A stretch of DNA of 64,000 nucleotides. Source: Paramarasmius palmivorus (taxonomy: Eukaryota; Basidiomycota; Agaricomycetes; Agaricales; Marasmiaceae). The DNA lies in assembly GCA_037176845.1 (NCBI GenBank), contig JAYKXP010000129.1, forward strand, positions 1 to 64,000. Reading direction: 5' to 3'. Below, one piece after another: positions 48,123-58,397 of this stretch. A program made the translations under genes and the position numbers. The notes under the pieces were generated by a model. The model ran no database searches. It was given only the letters and a program-made list of their open reading frames with translations, and was not told the origin of the DNA. The stretch's first letter is position 1; each line of letters begins with the position of its first letter.

Positions 48123-48602
48123 ACCATGCCCCCGGATATTTTTCATACGTACCGGTCATGACACGTTTGAACATTTGTCTTGGGGTACTTACAGTCGTCT
48201 CGCTAGCACTCTCGCATTCTAGGTGAATATACTCTGACTGGCAATGAAATCTCTATAGTATCTCTGACGCGAGAACGTGAACTCCGGGTCTGCCTAAATC
48301 GCTCGTACGCATTCACGGATGTCGCGGTGGTAGAAGTCGAAGGACAATCTGTTCCCTCAGCTGTTCCTCGAGACCCATCTGGAATCTTGGGCACCGAAAT
48401 CAGTTTATCTGACATTTCGGTCCGCATACATGATACTTAACCTACAGAGTTTTCAGTTTCAGTGCGGAGGGGGAAGCTTATATAAGCTAGATACAACTCG
48501 AGTTTCAATTTGAATCACATAGGCAAAGCATACATATATCTGTCCATCAAGAGTTCTTGCAAGAAAAGTTGGCGAAGACCTAAAAGGAATGAGTACACTA
48601 GA
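48123..48602. other. Convergent spacer with an unrecognised open frame
   Basis: A plus-strand frame of about 60 codons ending near 48440 (RVCLNRSYAFTDVAVVEVEG) may be a decayed C-terminal exon of the 7TM gene. The rest is the 3' flank of the minus-strand gene. Confidence 0.3.
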
Positions 48603-51320
48603 TCACCCTCCTTCCACTTTCTGCATTGCCTTCCATTCCTTAAACATCCCATCCAAGCTCTTGTGATTGATGCGCGCAGGTAAGCATCTAATGATTTCTC
48701 CGACACGATCTTCAACCTCTTTCTTCCCCTTCCAAATCCTACTGCTTTCACCTGTCTCGGTCGACATATTCGCTTCCGCTTTCTCTGCAAACTCCACAGC
48801 AACCTGAAAAATAGCCATCACTGCCAACGACACATGTGTTTGCCTCTCCTTGTGCTCCTCAGCGCCATCTTCCCATGCCTTCAACAGTGGACCTTCTATT
48901 GAACTCCGAGATATACTGGTTGATGAATGCTGGAATGCCGTCGCTCGTTCACCCCTGACGAGTCGTAGCAAGATTTCGAGTTGATTATCAGACGTGCCCA
49001 GACGTGTTCTAATAAATTTCTGGCGATCATTCAAGCCATCACCCACAGAGGAATGAAGAGCCCAATTCTCGAGCACAGTTTTGATAGTTGGTGGTGGATC
49101 AGGATCAACGACTATGATTTTGCCTTCCCAGCTTGATTCGATGTCTGCCGTGGACTGCACCCTGCCAAAGACACTCCTCAACCATTCCCGAATGTCACCA
49201 CTCTTGGTCCACTTAGCTTCACTGAGAGGTCTTTCTTGGCTGAGGTATACCACCAGCGTGAAGTATCTTTGGAGGAATGCTCGTGTGAATGGCGGGAAGA
49301 TCGGCTCCAATGACCCTTCACAATCAACGGCGATGGGTTGGTACACATTTGACGGAGCTTCCATCTACAATGTCTGGTCAGGGTATACACCAGAGGGAGC
49401 AGCAATAGAAAACAAACCGAAATTCCGTCAATATAAGCATCGCCTGTGTCCTCAGAATTGCCGCTACGAGCCCTAATTCTAATCTCAATCCGCCCTTCCT
49501 TTCGGAATATCCTCATAGTATCTACGACCTCCGCGTCAATGACGAGTCTACGATCATCACCAGAGTAAGAGATGGAAAGACGGTTGGGCGAAGGAGTCCG
49601 CAAGTTCCTCGTGATGGCGGGCGACGGAGTGAGAAGGATCGTCTCCATATGGGTCGATGATGCAGATGACATAGAGGCACCATGTTCCTGTGGGTCTTGG
49701 AAAACCCCTCTGCCCATTCCCTTAGTCGTTTTCTGGCTTTCCTGTTGGATCGGATTGTGCGAGTCAGATTGGGCTGGAGCACCGCTGGTGATAGGGCATA
49801 TTGTCAGCACGTAAAACCAGGCAAGTCGAGGGAATTTTTCAAATAAGGAATAAGAGCAAAAAAAATTGATTGACGAGGAACAGGGCTTGGGGAAATGTAC
49901 GGAGAAGAACTCACCAACAACCGACAATTTCGCTAGTGGGTTGAAAGTCTCGGTAACCACTGATGTTTACCATGCGCCAATCTCTTTCACTGGCACTAGG
50001 CGTCTCGCTTGAATGCAAAGGTGTCTCGTCGTCGCCTGGCACACTTGACTGATGCTCAGGCTCATTACCGATATGCACCGGTCGTTGTTGTTCTCCTCTG
50101 CTTCTTTGTCCTTCATCCTCGTCCCAATCAGTATCGCACTTTTTCCTCTTCCTCTTCCTAGCAGAATCGATCGACCCTGTCGATGGACACGATTGTATGG
50201 GTGTGTGAAAATAGATTCTTATACGAGACTGGGAGAGATTAAACTCAGGAACGGTGCTGGATCCAGAGAGACACAGAAAGGGGTTATTTGGGTCAGAATG
50301 AATGGGTATGGGTGTAGAATTATCATCATGTTCAGTCTTTGTAGCTTTTGGGGTAGTGGTAGGAAAGGGTGTAGATGTCTCATATCTGGACTCATCTTCT
50401 TCCGTGGCGACAGAAGTTGGAGGATACTGCACTGATGATACTCCTAGCGGACACGACCTCCACTCTAATTCGCGAATCTCAAGACCAGCAATCTTGAAAT
50501 CCGTAAAGGTAGCACGCCGTCCTTGAACGCTAGGCTGGTCAGGTGCAGCATCGCAACTCTTGCTCTCGGCATTGAGAATCTGTCCTTCCTGTCTGTGACC
50601 TTGTCTGGGAGCAATACGATCAACGGTATGAGAAGTGAAGGTATTGGCGTAGCCGAGCCTTCGACTCTCGATGTCATAGCAATGATGTTTTGCACCTTTT
50701 CCACGTCCAAAAGAGATGCTCTTAGAGCGCATGGGTGCTTGGGTTGTGTTGGTTCTTCCTCGAAAGCCTCCTTCGCGACCAGATCGACCACCGCCACGAG
50801 TGATATTGTTTGCGCTACCACCCCAGCGTCGAACTCCACCGAAACTACCGCCTCTCCTGCCGCGTTTACCGAGACCAGAATGGCCACCGTCACTCGGAGG
50901 AACCCGATTGGAACCTCCACACGGGTAATCATTGACATTTTTGGGAAACAATTCGAATCTTGGCTTTTTCAGAGATTGCTGCTCCTGAGGACTGGGTGTA
51001 CGATTACTGTCTGGTGAAGGAAGAGGAGGCTGTGTAGGCGGATGTGGGGATGGATGTGTATAAGGGTGTCGGGCATGATGAAGGGGATAAATAGAAGGTT
51101 GGTGAGGCGTATATGGTTCTTGTCGATGTTGCTGCTGTGGCCATTGGGAGCCGTAGCCATAGTTGGCCCACAGAGCCGCGTTGTTTACTGGGTTTGGAGG
51201 TGTGGGCTGAGATGAATGCTGGGACTGAGGCCATTGGGAAGGAGGAGCGAGAGGATAAAGGTACTGGGGATGGGGTTGAGGAATGGGAGATTGTGGGGGC
51301 AGAAATGTATCTTTGTTCAT
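48603..51320 (-). CDS. 844-residue proline/glutamine-rich, RG-rich protein of unknown function
   Basis: Three exons join in frame: 51320–49915, 49784–49418 and 49364–48603, 2535 nt. Residues 1–120 are Pro/Gln/Tyr-rich (SQWPQSQHSSQPTPPNPVNN). Residues about 150–200 form a Gly/Arg region (GKRGRRGGSFGGVRRWGG, GGGRSGREGGFRGR), typical of RNA-binding or condensate-forming proteins. A long Ser/Thr/acidic-rich middle carries a basic RKRKRKK patch. The C-terminal 250 residues are an ordered helical domain (FTRAFLQRYFTLVVYLSQER, EWLRSVFGRVQSTADIESSW, LEILLRLVRGERATAFQH, VAVEFAEKAEAN) that I do not recognise. Both introns are GT–AG and in phase, with no stop. The RG repeats suggest nucleic-acid contact and arginine methylation; that is inference from composition. 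It is one of the longest intact frames in the window. Confidence 0.78.
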
Positions 51321-52691
51321 CGTACACTGTAGAATGGGCTAGAATCAAAAATAAAGCAAAAGTAAGATGTGCCACTTTTTAAAGATACCGGAATCCATCG
51401 CCTTTGGTGCGTGACATGCATATGCTCGAATCCGATCAAGAAGCCTAGAATCGCTTGCAGAATCGTACAAGTCAACTCCGGTAGAATCAAAGTACTGTTG
51501 AGTTCCGGAAGGAGCGGAAATTTGGAAAGATCTCAACCCGACATTTGGATGCCCAGGTATATGGTTCATAGCGCTCATTCGGAGTCATTGATGGTGACTG
51601 GTACAACGTGATATGTAAGTAGATGGAATCCCAGCCTTTTTCCTTCCCTTTGCGGCCTTAGCGTTCTTATGGTCGATGATGAGAAGGTACCCAACGGCCA
51701 TCGCTCTTCATACCCATCAAGCTCTGGATATTTCTTGAGAATCTATTGCATTTGAATGATGCGAAAAATTGAATCGACAACGTAACTGACCTTCACCTCA
51801 ACAGCACCCAGTGTCTTTTGCTTCTTATTCCTGGAGGACACTGTTTTCAAGTGCTTATCGGAAACTCTGCTGGCTCAATGGCATCTAAGATTTGGTTCTG
51901 ACGAGTCACAACCCTGGTGGCGGATACGTCGAAGGGACTGAGGATAGCGAGATGAACGCTTGAGTTACCTATTCCTCTTCTTTGGTGTCGAGTGAAACAG
52001 ACGATAGCTCACTAGAGCTAGATGTCACCGTTCCGTGCGGTTTAGGAGCTTGTAAATGGAGACCTCGAGTTGATGTTTGAAGCTTGGATTGGTGGAAGCA
52101 CCCTCGTATGACAACAAGGAATGAATGAGAGATAGGAAAGCGAACTCCGTTTGAGAAAGGAGAAGAATTTCGGGCAGTGGTGGAGTGATTGAGTCTCGGG
52201 GAGATATTCTCGAGGCGTCTTTCCATCCTGTTCGCAATATAGTTCAATAGCGAATAACGGATATCGATGGCACTTGCCTAGCCCTATATCCCTTTCCGAT
52301 ATCTCCGTCGATTCGAATGACCTAGTATATAGTGTGACCCTGAGCCGAGACTGATTGACGGTGAATGCATGGAAGTTGGAAGAGGCTTGCTAGCGTTGTA
52401 GTTGGAAAAGATTGCCTGGAGTGGTTGGGAATCGAACATGGGCATAGGATAGTCGTAAAAGGTCGATCAAGTCGCGGGATGTCCTCTTCTGGAGGTATTT
52501 GTCTGCACGAGGCGTGCCGTAGCAACCTGCAGTTGACCTGCAGGAAACCATGGAAAAGGGAGATGAGTCGGCGTAGGAAGGGCCGAGATAAACCTCGAAG
52601 GTTGGATGTTCGGGGTAACAACACGTCGGAACCGCGTCGGAAGCAGATGATGATCTCGAGATTAGCATGTTTCAACTTGACACCCTCGCTA
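51321..52691. other. No gene recognised
   Basis: Open frames at 52025–52250 and 52320–52740 overlap on both strands and lack motifs. They are probably non-coding. Confidence 0.4.
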
Positions 52692-52947
52692 GTAGTCTTG
52701 AAATGCGACTCTATCCACGCTCCAGGTATTCACTGTAGATAGAGTCTTGTCCGTATGTCCCGGTCCCTGGGAGGCGAGACTCGGAGTTTGAATTTTGACA
52801 TGCCAGCGCGGCAGGCTGAAATTATTTGCGTCATCGTTATGATCTCCACCTACCTCGACTGAAAGATTAGTGTGCGATTGGTGCCTCATTTTCCGTCTAT
52901 CTACAGTGAATACCTGGAGCGTGGATAGAGTCGCGTTTCAAGACTAC
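52692..52947. repeat. Foldback element with 52-bp inverted arms
   Basis: Positions 52692–52743 and 52896–52947 are reverse complements over 52 bases with one mismatch. They enclose a 152-bp spacer, so the whole is 256 bp. The arms contain a shorter nested palindrome (actctatc / gatagagt). No coding capacity is visible inside. It looks like a miniature inverted-repeat (MITE-like) or foldback element. I saw no clear target-site duplication at the edges. Confidence 0.85.
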
Positions 52948-54193
52948 ATCCGTAGTATGGCCTACTTTCCTTTTAGCGCATCGTTCAGAGCAGATGTCAC
53001 CAAAAGCTTGTACTAGCAAGATCGAAAAGAGACTCATACTAGATGGCCGGAAAACCAGATATGAGGATATGTGAAGGTACGAGTCTCAAGCATTCCTTAC
53101 CTCGCAACTTTCAAGCTCAGTTGAACGACGTATATTGCGGATAGGCTGCATCCCCTTCGCGCTGCCAAGGCCTTGTGAAGATAAAGCCGACTCAACCACT
53201 TCCCTTTCGGAAATAAGTGATTTGCACTCGCGTGCTCAAGGCTTTGAAATCGGCTACAAACACCTCATCTTCAGGCGACAACTCCCAAGACCTTGTTTGT
53301 ACTCCTGACAATCATGGCGAGAACGAAAGTACGAATTTTGAGTTTTATTCTGCATCCATGCTGTCACTAATTCCAACCCGCTCTTTTTGTCTAGCTGGGA
53401 TCGCATCTCGCATTGTTTTGGCTAACTGGCTATTCAACCCGACGCTCCTTCAATCTTGCATTCCGATCTTGATACCCGTGTCGTCCCAATCGGCGATACT
53501 AGTTTCGTTGTGAACGCATGGACGATTTCATGGGCATGGGCGCGGAGAGTCAGACGAGGAAAGAGTGTGGTTCTCGCGGGTCACCAAGCTGCAGCGAGAC
53601 CTCCACTTCTCTTCCACTTGATACAATCGTTGGTCCTCGGAAGCCCGTCGTATCATCGCAGCATTTCAAAGGTTCTGCGTGGGCTTCATGTCGCCAGTCG
53701 AGAGCCTGATTCCGGTATTGCGATTGTTATCTTTAGCTTCGGTCTGAATGCACTAACAAAACCATTCTTCTGGAGACAATAGTTGGAGAAGATTGATACT
53801 CGAGGCTTTCGCCGGCAAGGCGATATGTGTTGACTTTCATCAGTCTACTCCTAGAACGACTACGTTCCACGCTGCCTCTAGCTGCTTGTTGGCATGCCGG
53901 CCTTCGCGCAAACTTGGCTTCTACTGACGAAGCCTGCTTTCTAGATTCGTCGTCGAGGATATCAAAACCCTAGATGTCGTGCAAGTATAGGACTCGGGTG
54001 TTATGTGAGGAGCAAGGATGATATATTGACGACATTGTATAGTCAAGTACAGTTACGCGTCAAGTATACCGCTTTTGACGGATCTGGAAGATTGTTAGAG
54101 ACGAACATTGGAGATGCTACGACTGACGTACAGAATAGCACACTTGATCAAGCCCGGTGTTTATCGCACATACGACAGGTTCAACTGGTCTAG
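52948..54193. other. Upstream flank of the bZIP gene, no secure exon
   Basis: An open frame at 53217–53510 (TNTSSSGDNSQDLVCTPDNH) is Ser/Asn-rich and could be a 5' exon of the bZIP gene, but no splice chain is convincing. Another lies at 54005–54190. Nothing else is recognised. Confidence 0.35.
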
Positions 54194-54667
54194 GGGCATG
54201 CTCTTATACCACTCGATGCTCCAGTTCAGCCTCGTCATTACGCCACTCCTTCCGCCACGTCCAGAAAGGATGTTGCCTACTACCTAAAGCGGCGACCTCA
54301 GCCTCAGGTCTCTGATGACGAGGAAGATGAACTTGCTGAGGAGCTACCTCCCAACGCTGCTGACGAGGAGAAGATTGAACATCGGCGCCACAAAAACACA
54401 ATCGCCGCTCATCGCAGTCGTCGGAGGAAGGTCGTATATCGGCGGCGGCTGGAAGACCTGGTAGAACGTTTAACAACTGAGAAAGAACAGTGGAAGACCC
54501 GGGCGCAGATGCTACGTCGAATTGCCGAGAGCAGAGGCATCGCTTGTCCTGAATGGGGAGACGAGTGCAGGCGTACAATTCGGTTGTCCGTTTGGACGTC
54601 TTCAACTATAACAATAGCAGTCTGCCATGCCTCTAGAACTGCAGTACGGGGTTCGAGTCCACGCTGA
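54194..54667 (+). CDS. GCN4-like bZIP transcription factor (3' exon; 5' end not resolved)
   Basis: The exon follows a good acceptor (tctag, 54193) in phase 0 and opens with GHALIPLDAPVQPRHYATPS, then ATSRKDVAYYLKRRP. This is the conserved lead-in of basidiomycete GCN4-like factors. An acidic region (SDDEEDELAEELPPN) follows. The bZIP is RHKNTIAAHRSRRRKV (about 54390–54437; the N…AA..R…RRK signature) with a leucine/charged zipper RLEDLVERLTTEKEQWKTRA. The family tail MLRRIAESRGIACPEWGDE comes next. The stop is TGA at 54665–54667; the last 25 codons are atypical and may be read-through into an intron or 3'UTR. Relatives control amino-acid starvation responses and bind TGACTC-like sites in the nucleus. 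The basic region has His where many relatives have Arg (AAHRSR). The activation domain exons upstream are not found. Confidence 0.8.
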   Translation, partial: GHALIPLDAPVQPRHYATPSATSRKDVAYYLKRRPQPQVSDDEEDELAEELPPNAADEEKIEHRRHKNTIAAHRSRRRKVVYRRRLEDLVERLTTEKEQWKTRAQMLRRIAESRGIACPEWGDECRRTIRLSVWTSSTITIAVCHASRTAVRGSSPR

Positions 54668-55989
54668 TACCGAGAATGATGAGCCTGTGTAGATATGATG
54701 ATTAAGCACAATGCTCACCTGGAATAGACAGAGACTAGTGCGGATTAGAGCGTGGCTCTGAAACGCTTATCGTGCACTTTCAGCTAGATGAAGTGATGAT
54801 ACTTCTACATGATTCCACGACCACTACGAGGTTGACAGAGGCTATTCTAGAACGTCGGGTGTTACTCTATTTTGGAAAGGAACGAGTGCCAGATTGAATA
54901 CTCACAGTGAACCTGTGTTAGACGAGCATCAATATCCGCCTTGTGCCTCTTGACGAAGTAATGGAACTTACCGTAGACGATGTTACCAATTGTTACCAAC
55001 CTTGCCCCACCCACAGGCCACTTGTTGACGGATCAGGTTGACGAATGCGGCGAGCCATAACCAGAAGTGCTCCAGAGCGATGCGCTCTTCCGGAAATTCT
55101 TCAGTAATCCAGCACCCTAAACTCTTAGCTTAGATGCCGGCCCGTTCCAAGAAAACCTTGCATGACGCACAATATTGTGTGTTTCCATAGTATTTCTCGC
55201 CCTTGTGAATACCCATATTGATACCCACATTCAAAGCGATAAATAGCCTGTGATCATGATAAACATGGTTTAACCACGCTGTAGTCTTAGTATAATAACA
55301 TACCAAATCAGTCCAAGTATCAGTAACGCGCTTCTTGGTAGAGAACGTATTCGAAAGACGAGGACAAGAAATGTGTGAATGGGGATAGCCTTGGGAAGTC
55401 GCTTCAGTATCGTGATCATAGCTCTTGATTCGTTAGAGCTTAGCACAGCTGATAAAGGTGCGTGCCTTCCGCAATATGTCCGGTGTTCATCCAATAATCT
55501 CCAACAGCCAAAGCATTGTACCGCCATGCTCTGGCACGTGTCATCCTCAAGGATGACGACGAAGCAGAGAAAGACCTCGGGTATCGACTAATCTATTCAA
55601 GGAATCGCAGGAGGAAACGGTGCCTTTGGAGCGGTGAAACGGGGGAAGGTGAATTAAGATCGTCACGAAGTAGAACTGGTGCGAATCTGGCGGCTGTAAT
55701 GAATATCGTTCAGATTGGCTCAAGCTAAGTGCGTAGTCTGGACGTACCAATTCTTTGTGCTTTCATCTCAGATAGGGCGGACGACTGAACAACAAAGTGC
55801 AAGAAGGCCGTCACCGATATCCAAACCTAGAAATGTGTTCAGTTGGCACTCCACGGACTGAGAGTTGACATACGTTTACGGACTCGGGGGATAACGCGCC
55901 CAAGATCTACTAGTACTATATTTCAGTATGACACCAAGCAAGGTGAGCCACGTAACTCACGTCGAACGCTTCGTCTCGACTAGTCACCT
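54668..55989. other. No gene recognised
   Basis: A minus-strand open frame at 55270–55527 (hydrophobic, with SALLILGLIWYVIILRL) could be a membrane segment, but no gene context supports it. No RNA gene was confirmed. Confidence 0.35.
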
Positions 55990-56946
55990 GAGCACTGATT
56001 GTGCAATTCACTCGGAATGACACAGTCTGGCAAAGATGCCAATAGGAGACTTTCACCAAAAGCTACCAGAACTGCATCGTCTTTCTTCTCGGGCGAAAAG
56101 GGAGAATCTTCTCCCGTATCCAAACGCTGAGTAAAACAGGAAAATCAGTGACGATAGCACAACGTGAGTCATAATGGGGGATTTACCTCTCTGATCTGGT
56201 GCATGATACCTTGATCGGCATCCTTCATGAACATGTTTTCCTACATATATGTATCCAGAAACTTGGCCATCGCCTGCTTTTAAAGCCTCGAATCCAGCAC
56301 GTGTGAGATATGATGGACAGGACGCGTGCGTATAGTGCCCCAATAATGCCTATCGGTAGCTTTAGTGATGCACCGCCTGTACACAAAGAGCTGTACACAC
56401 GAGACGATCAAAGTAATTGCTTGTGTTGTTGACACGGATGGTTCAAATGTGTCACGTAAATAATTGTAGATCCCACCTTGACAGGAATCAGATATTGAGA
56501 ACGAGAATTAAAGAATGAAATACTCGCCTTCGTCGAGGACCATCTGTCTCTGGTTCCAAGGCACCCCGAGCGCATTCCAGCAGAAAATAGGCGAATGGGC
56601 TAAGGCCACGACTACCGGGTTTAACAATACCGGCTGCAGCTTGTTCGCCCATATCTCGACCTGCTCATTCAGCGTCTTGCATTCGAATAATCGCTTGACA
56701 TCGTCATGAACGCCTGCAAGCTTAAACAGAATACTGGTAGTGCGCAGCGCCCAGCCGTTCTATCCATGGAGGTAGAAGCTTGATGAGAATGACAGCGAGT
56801 TTATGCGCCAGAACTGGTACGCGCTGGAAGACAAATGGGGCGAAATCCTGCGATCCAACAAGGCGCGAAAGTTCAGGTGTCAACCCTGACCGAAGAGCGA
56901 AGACCTCGTAAACCAGGCTCTTGATTGCCGCTAGCTTGAGCTCCAT
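55990..56946 (-). CDS. Unrecognised minus-strand gene, exon chain uncertain
   Basis: Protein-like blocks on the minus strand include LKLAAIKSLVYEVFALRSGL (about 56940), VFQRVPVLAHKLAVILIKLL, then in another frame FKLAGVHDDVKRLFECKTLN and QVEIWANKLQPVLLNPVVVA (about 56735–56625). Beyond a possible intron come MFMKDADQGIMHQIRE (about 56233–56186) and RLDTGEDSPFSPEKKDDAVL followed by VAFGESLLLASLPD (about 56125–56020). The composition is that of a globular or helical enzyme, but I cannot assign a family, and the joins are not secure. I report it as a likely gene or gene relic and propose no function. Confidence 0.35.
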
Positions 56947-57329
56947 GGGATGTCCTTGACTAGATTCCCTGTTTCAGCGTCAAAGCAGGAAGCCGAAAAA
57001 CATGTCGGTACCAGGGGTTCATGTCGACATATTGTATCTGATTACGACCCGAGTGAATACGACAAACTCCGATTACGAATTGAGATCTTACCCTTCGAGG
57101 GAAAGCAGACAAAGCATAATGAAGTACTAGTGCATTAGCGCCAGCAGAGGTAATCACAAACGTGGTGTCGTCCTTCGAGAGGTCAAGGTGCATCATATCT
57201 ACTGCTGGATCTTCCTATTGGCCAATGACCAGTCAATATTGTCAAAAAGTGAGCAAAGCAAACCGGCCCAGCGAATAGATGAAGGTTCTGAATTCTTTGT
57301 GAACCGGGCTTTCATAGTAGGGAAGCCTC

Positions 57330-57980
57330 CCAGGCTAAATACACAAATAAGAAGGCGGGCCAGAGAATGAAAGGGCAGTTGACGTCCATCTTTTCGGACT
57401 TGCGATGCAGGCAAAATAATACAACGTTACTCCCGATGTCGAATATAGAGTCGATACCCGTAGCGAGGAGAGATACTCTGACAGCGCAGATATAGCGGCG
57501 TACACTGCAAAGAGAAAATGAGCTGAAGATATGGATGATAAAGTAAAGATTCCTACTCTGTATGACACACAATGAAGGTCGGCTATTAGACTGGCCCAAA
57601 TGGCGATCTTGACCTATGAAAAACAGTCTAATGTTAACATTGGGGTAGACGCTCCAAGAGGGGTGTAATCACTGGTAAACGTGCCACTTCTTCGATTTGA
57701 GCTTCTGCTGCGTGGATTTCAACTATCGAACAAACTTTTTGTCAGAGTGATACATGAGCCGCTTCGAGAAAGACTCACAGAGTTTTGCTTCGACTGATAT
57801 TTGGCAACTTTGCTCCCTGTCTTCCTCAACCTCAACTCTGATAACTGCTCCTCATTTCTCAGACCGTTCCTGATGTTGTACGGGTCGGCGTCTACAACAA
57901 CGCATCCTACCTACGGGTGAATTCTCCAGGTCGTAAGCCTTGTCATTTGAGTCAATGGCATCGGTGCTGCCGTTAGATGC
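57330..57980 (-). pseudogene. Cation diffusion facilitator (CDF) family, N-terminal part, broken
   Basis: The minus strand reads VVDADPYNIRNGLRNEEQLS, then LRLRKTGSKVAKYQSKQNS, an intron (donor gtgagt, about 57783), EIHAAEAQIEEVARLP, a second intron, and VKIAIWASLIAD. A third exon gives YAAISALS and SLLATGIDSIFDIGSNVVLF followed by CLHRKSEKMDVN (about 57480–57380). This is the cytosolic head plus first membrane helices of fungal CDF metal exporters; the D of the SxFD helix, which coordinates metal, is present (SIFDIGSN). The frame shifts between YAAISALS and SLLATG. After MDVN the expected KWPVGG…RLE continuation is not readable, so the last four helices and C-terminal domain are missing. The metal (Zn, Mn or Fe) cannot be told. 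An acidic fragment further upstream (AIDSNDKAYDLENSP, about 57965) may be its N-terminus in another frame. Confidence 0.55.
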
Positions 57981-58144
57981 ATTCAAAGACAGATTTAGTC
58001 TTATATTCGGGGTATAACAAGACATTAATGGGAGATACCGAACGAAGGACGAAACTTACCTCAACTCTGAGTAGTGCCCTGGTTTCGTAGTATATGGTCT
58101 ATGAGCGGCTTGAAGAAACACTGCGAGCGATGCAAGGCATACAA

Positions 58145-58397
58145 TGAATTGACCAGATTCGCCGGGGATATATAACGCAACGTCATCCCCACTGGAACGT
58201 TCATCATAGCCACGAAACGCAAGAGTGCTCCCGAGCGCATTATTTGACCCTAGAAAACCTTCACAACGAGCGTTGATGGCGGCATCATACGGTAGGCGGG
58301 CCCATTTATCGACAAGAGTGGGGAAGCTGAGCGTTGTGAGCACAGTGAATTGACCAGATTCGCCGAGGATATATAACGCAACGTCATCCCCACTGGA
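58145..58397. repeat. Two 52-bp copies spaced exactly 201 bp (diverged tandem duplication)
   Basis: Positions 58145–58196 and 58346–58397 match over 52 bp with one mismatch. Similarity fades to the right (both continue with a tcatc…agcc…aacgca pattern). On the minus strand the 201-bp period equals 67 codons, and an open frame repeats GDDVALYI and GESGQF, once with Pro and once with Leu between them. An in-frame stop lies just before the left-hand copy on that strand. Confidence 0.85.

Noticed and set aside
54640..54665. ggttcgagtcc, a perfect-looking tRNA B-box
   Set aside because: The flanking bases do not pair as a T-stem and no A-box or acceptor stem lies upstream; it is in the 3' end of the bZIP exon.
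54204..54711. Long minus-strand frames opposite the bZIP exon
   Set aside because: They mirror the bZIP coding frame and have no motif of their own.
57188..57370. Continuation of the cation-efflux gene beyond MDVN
   Set aside because: A faint HWPIG-like string exists but the following helices are not readable; not enough to extend the gene.
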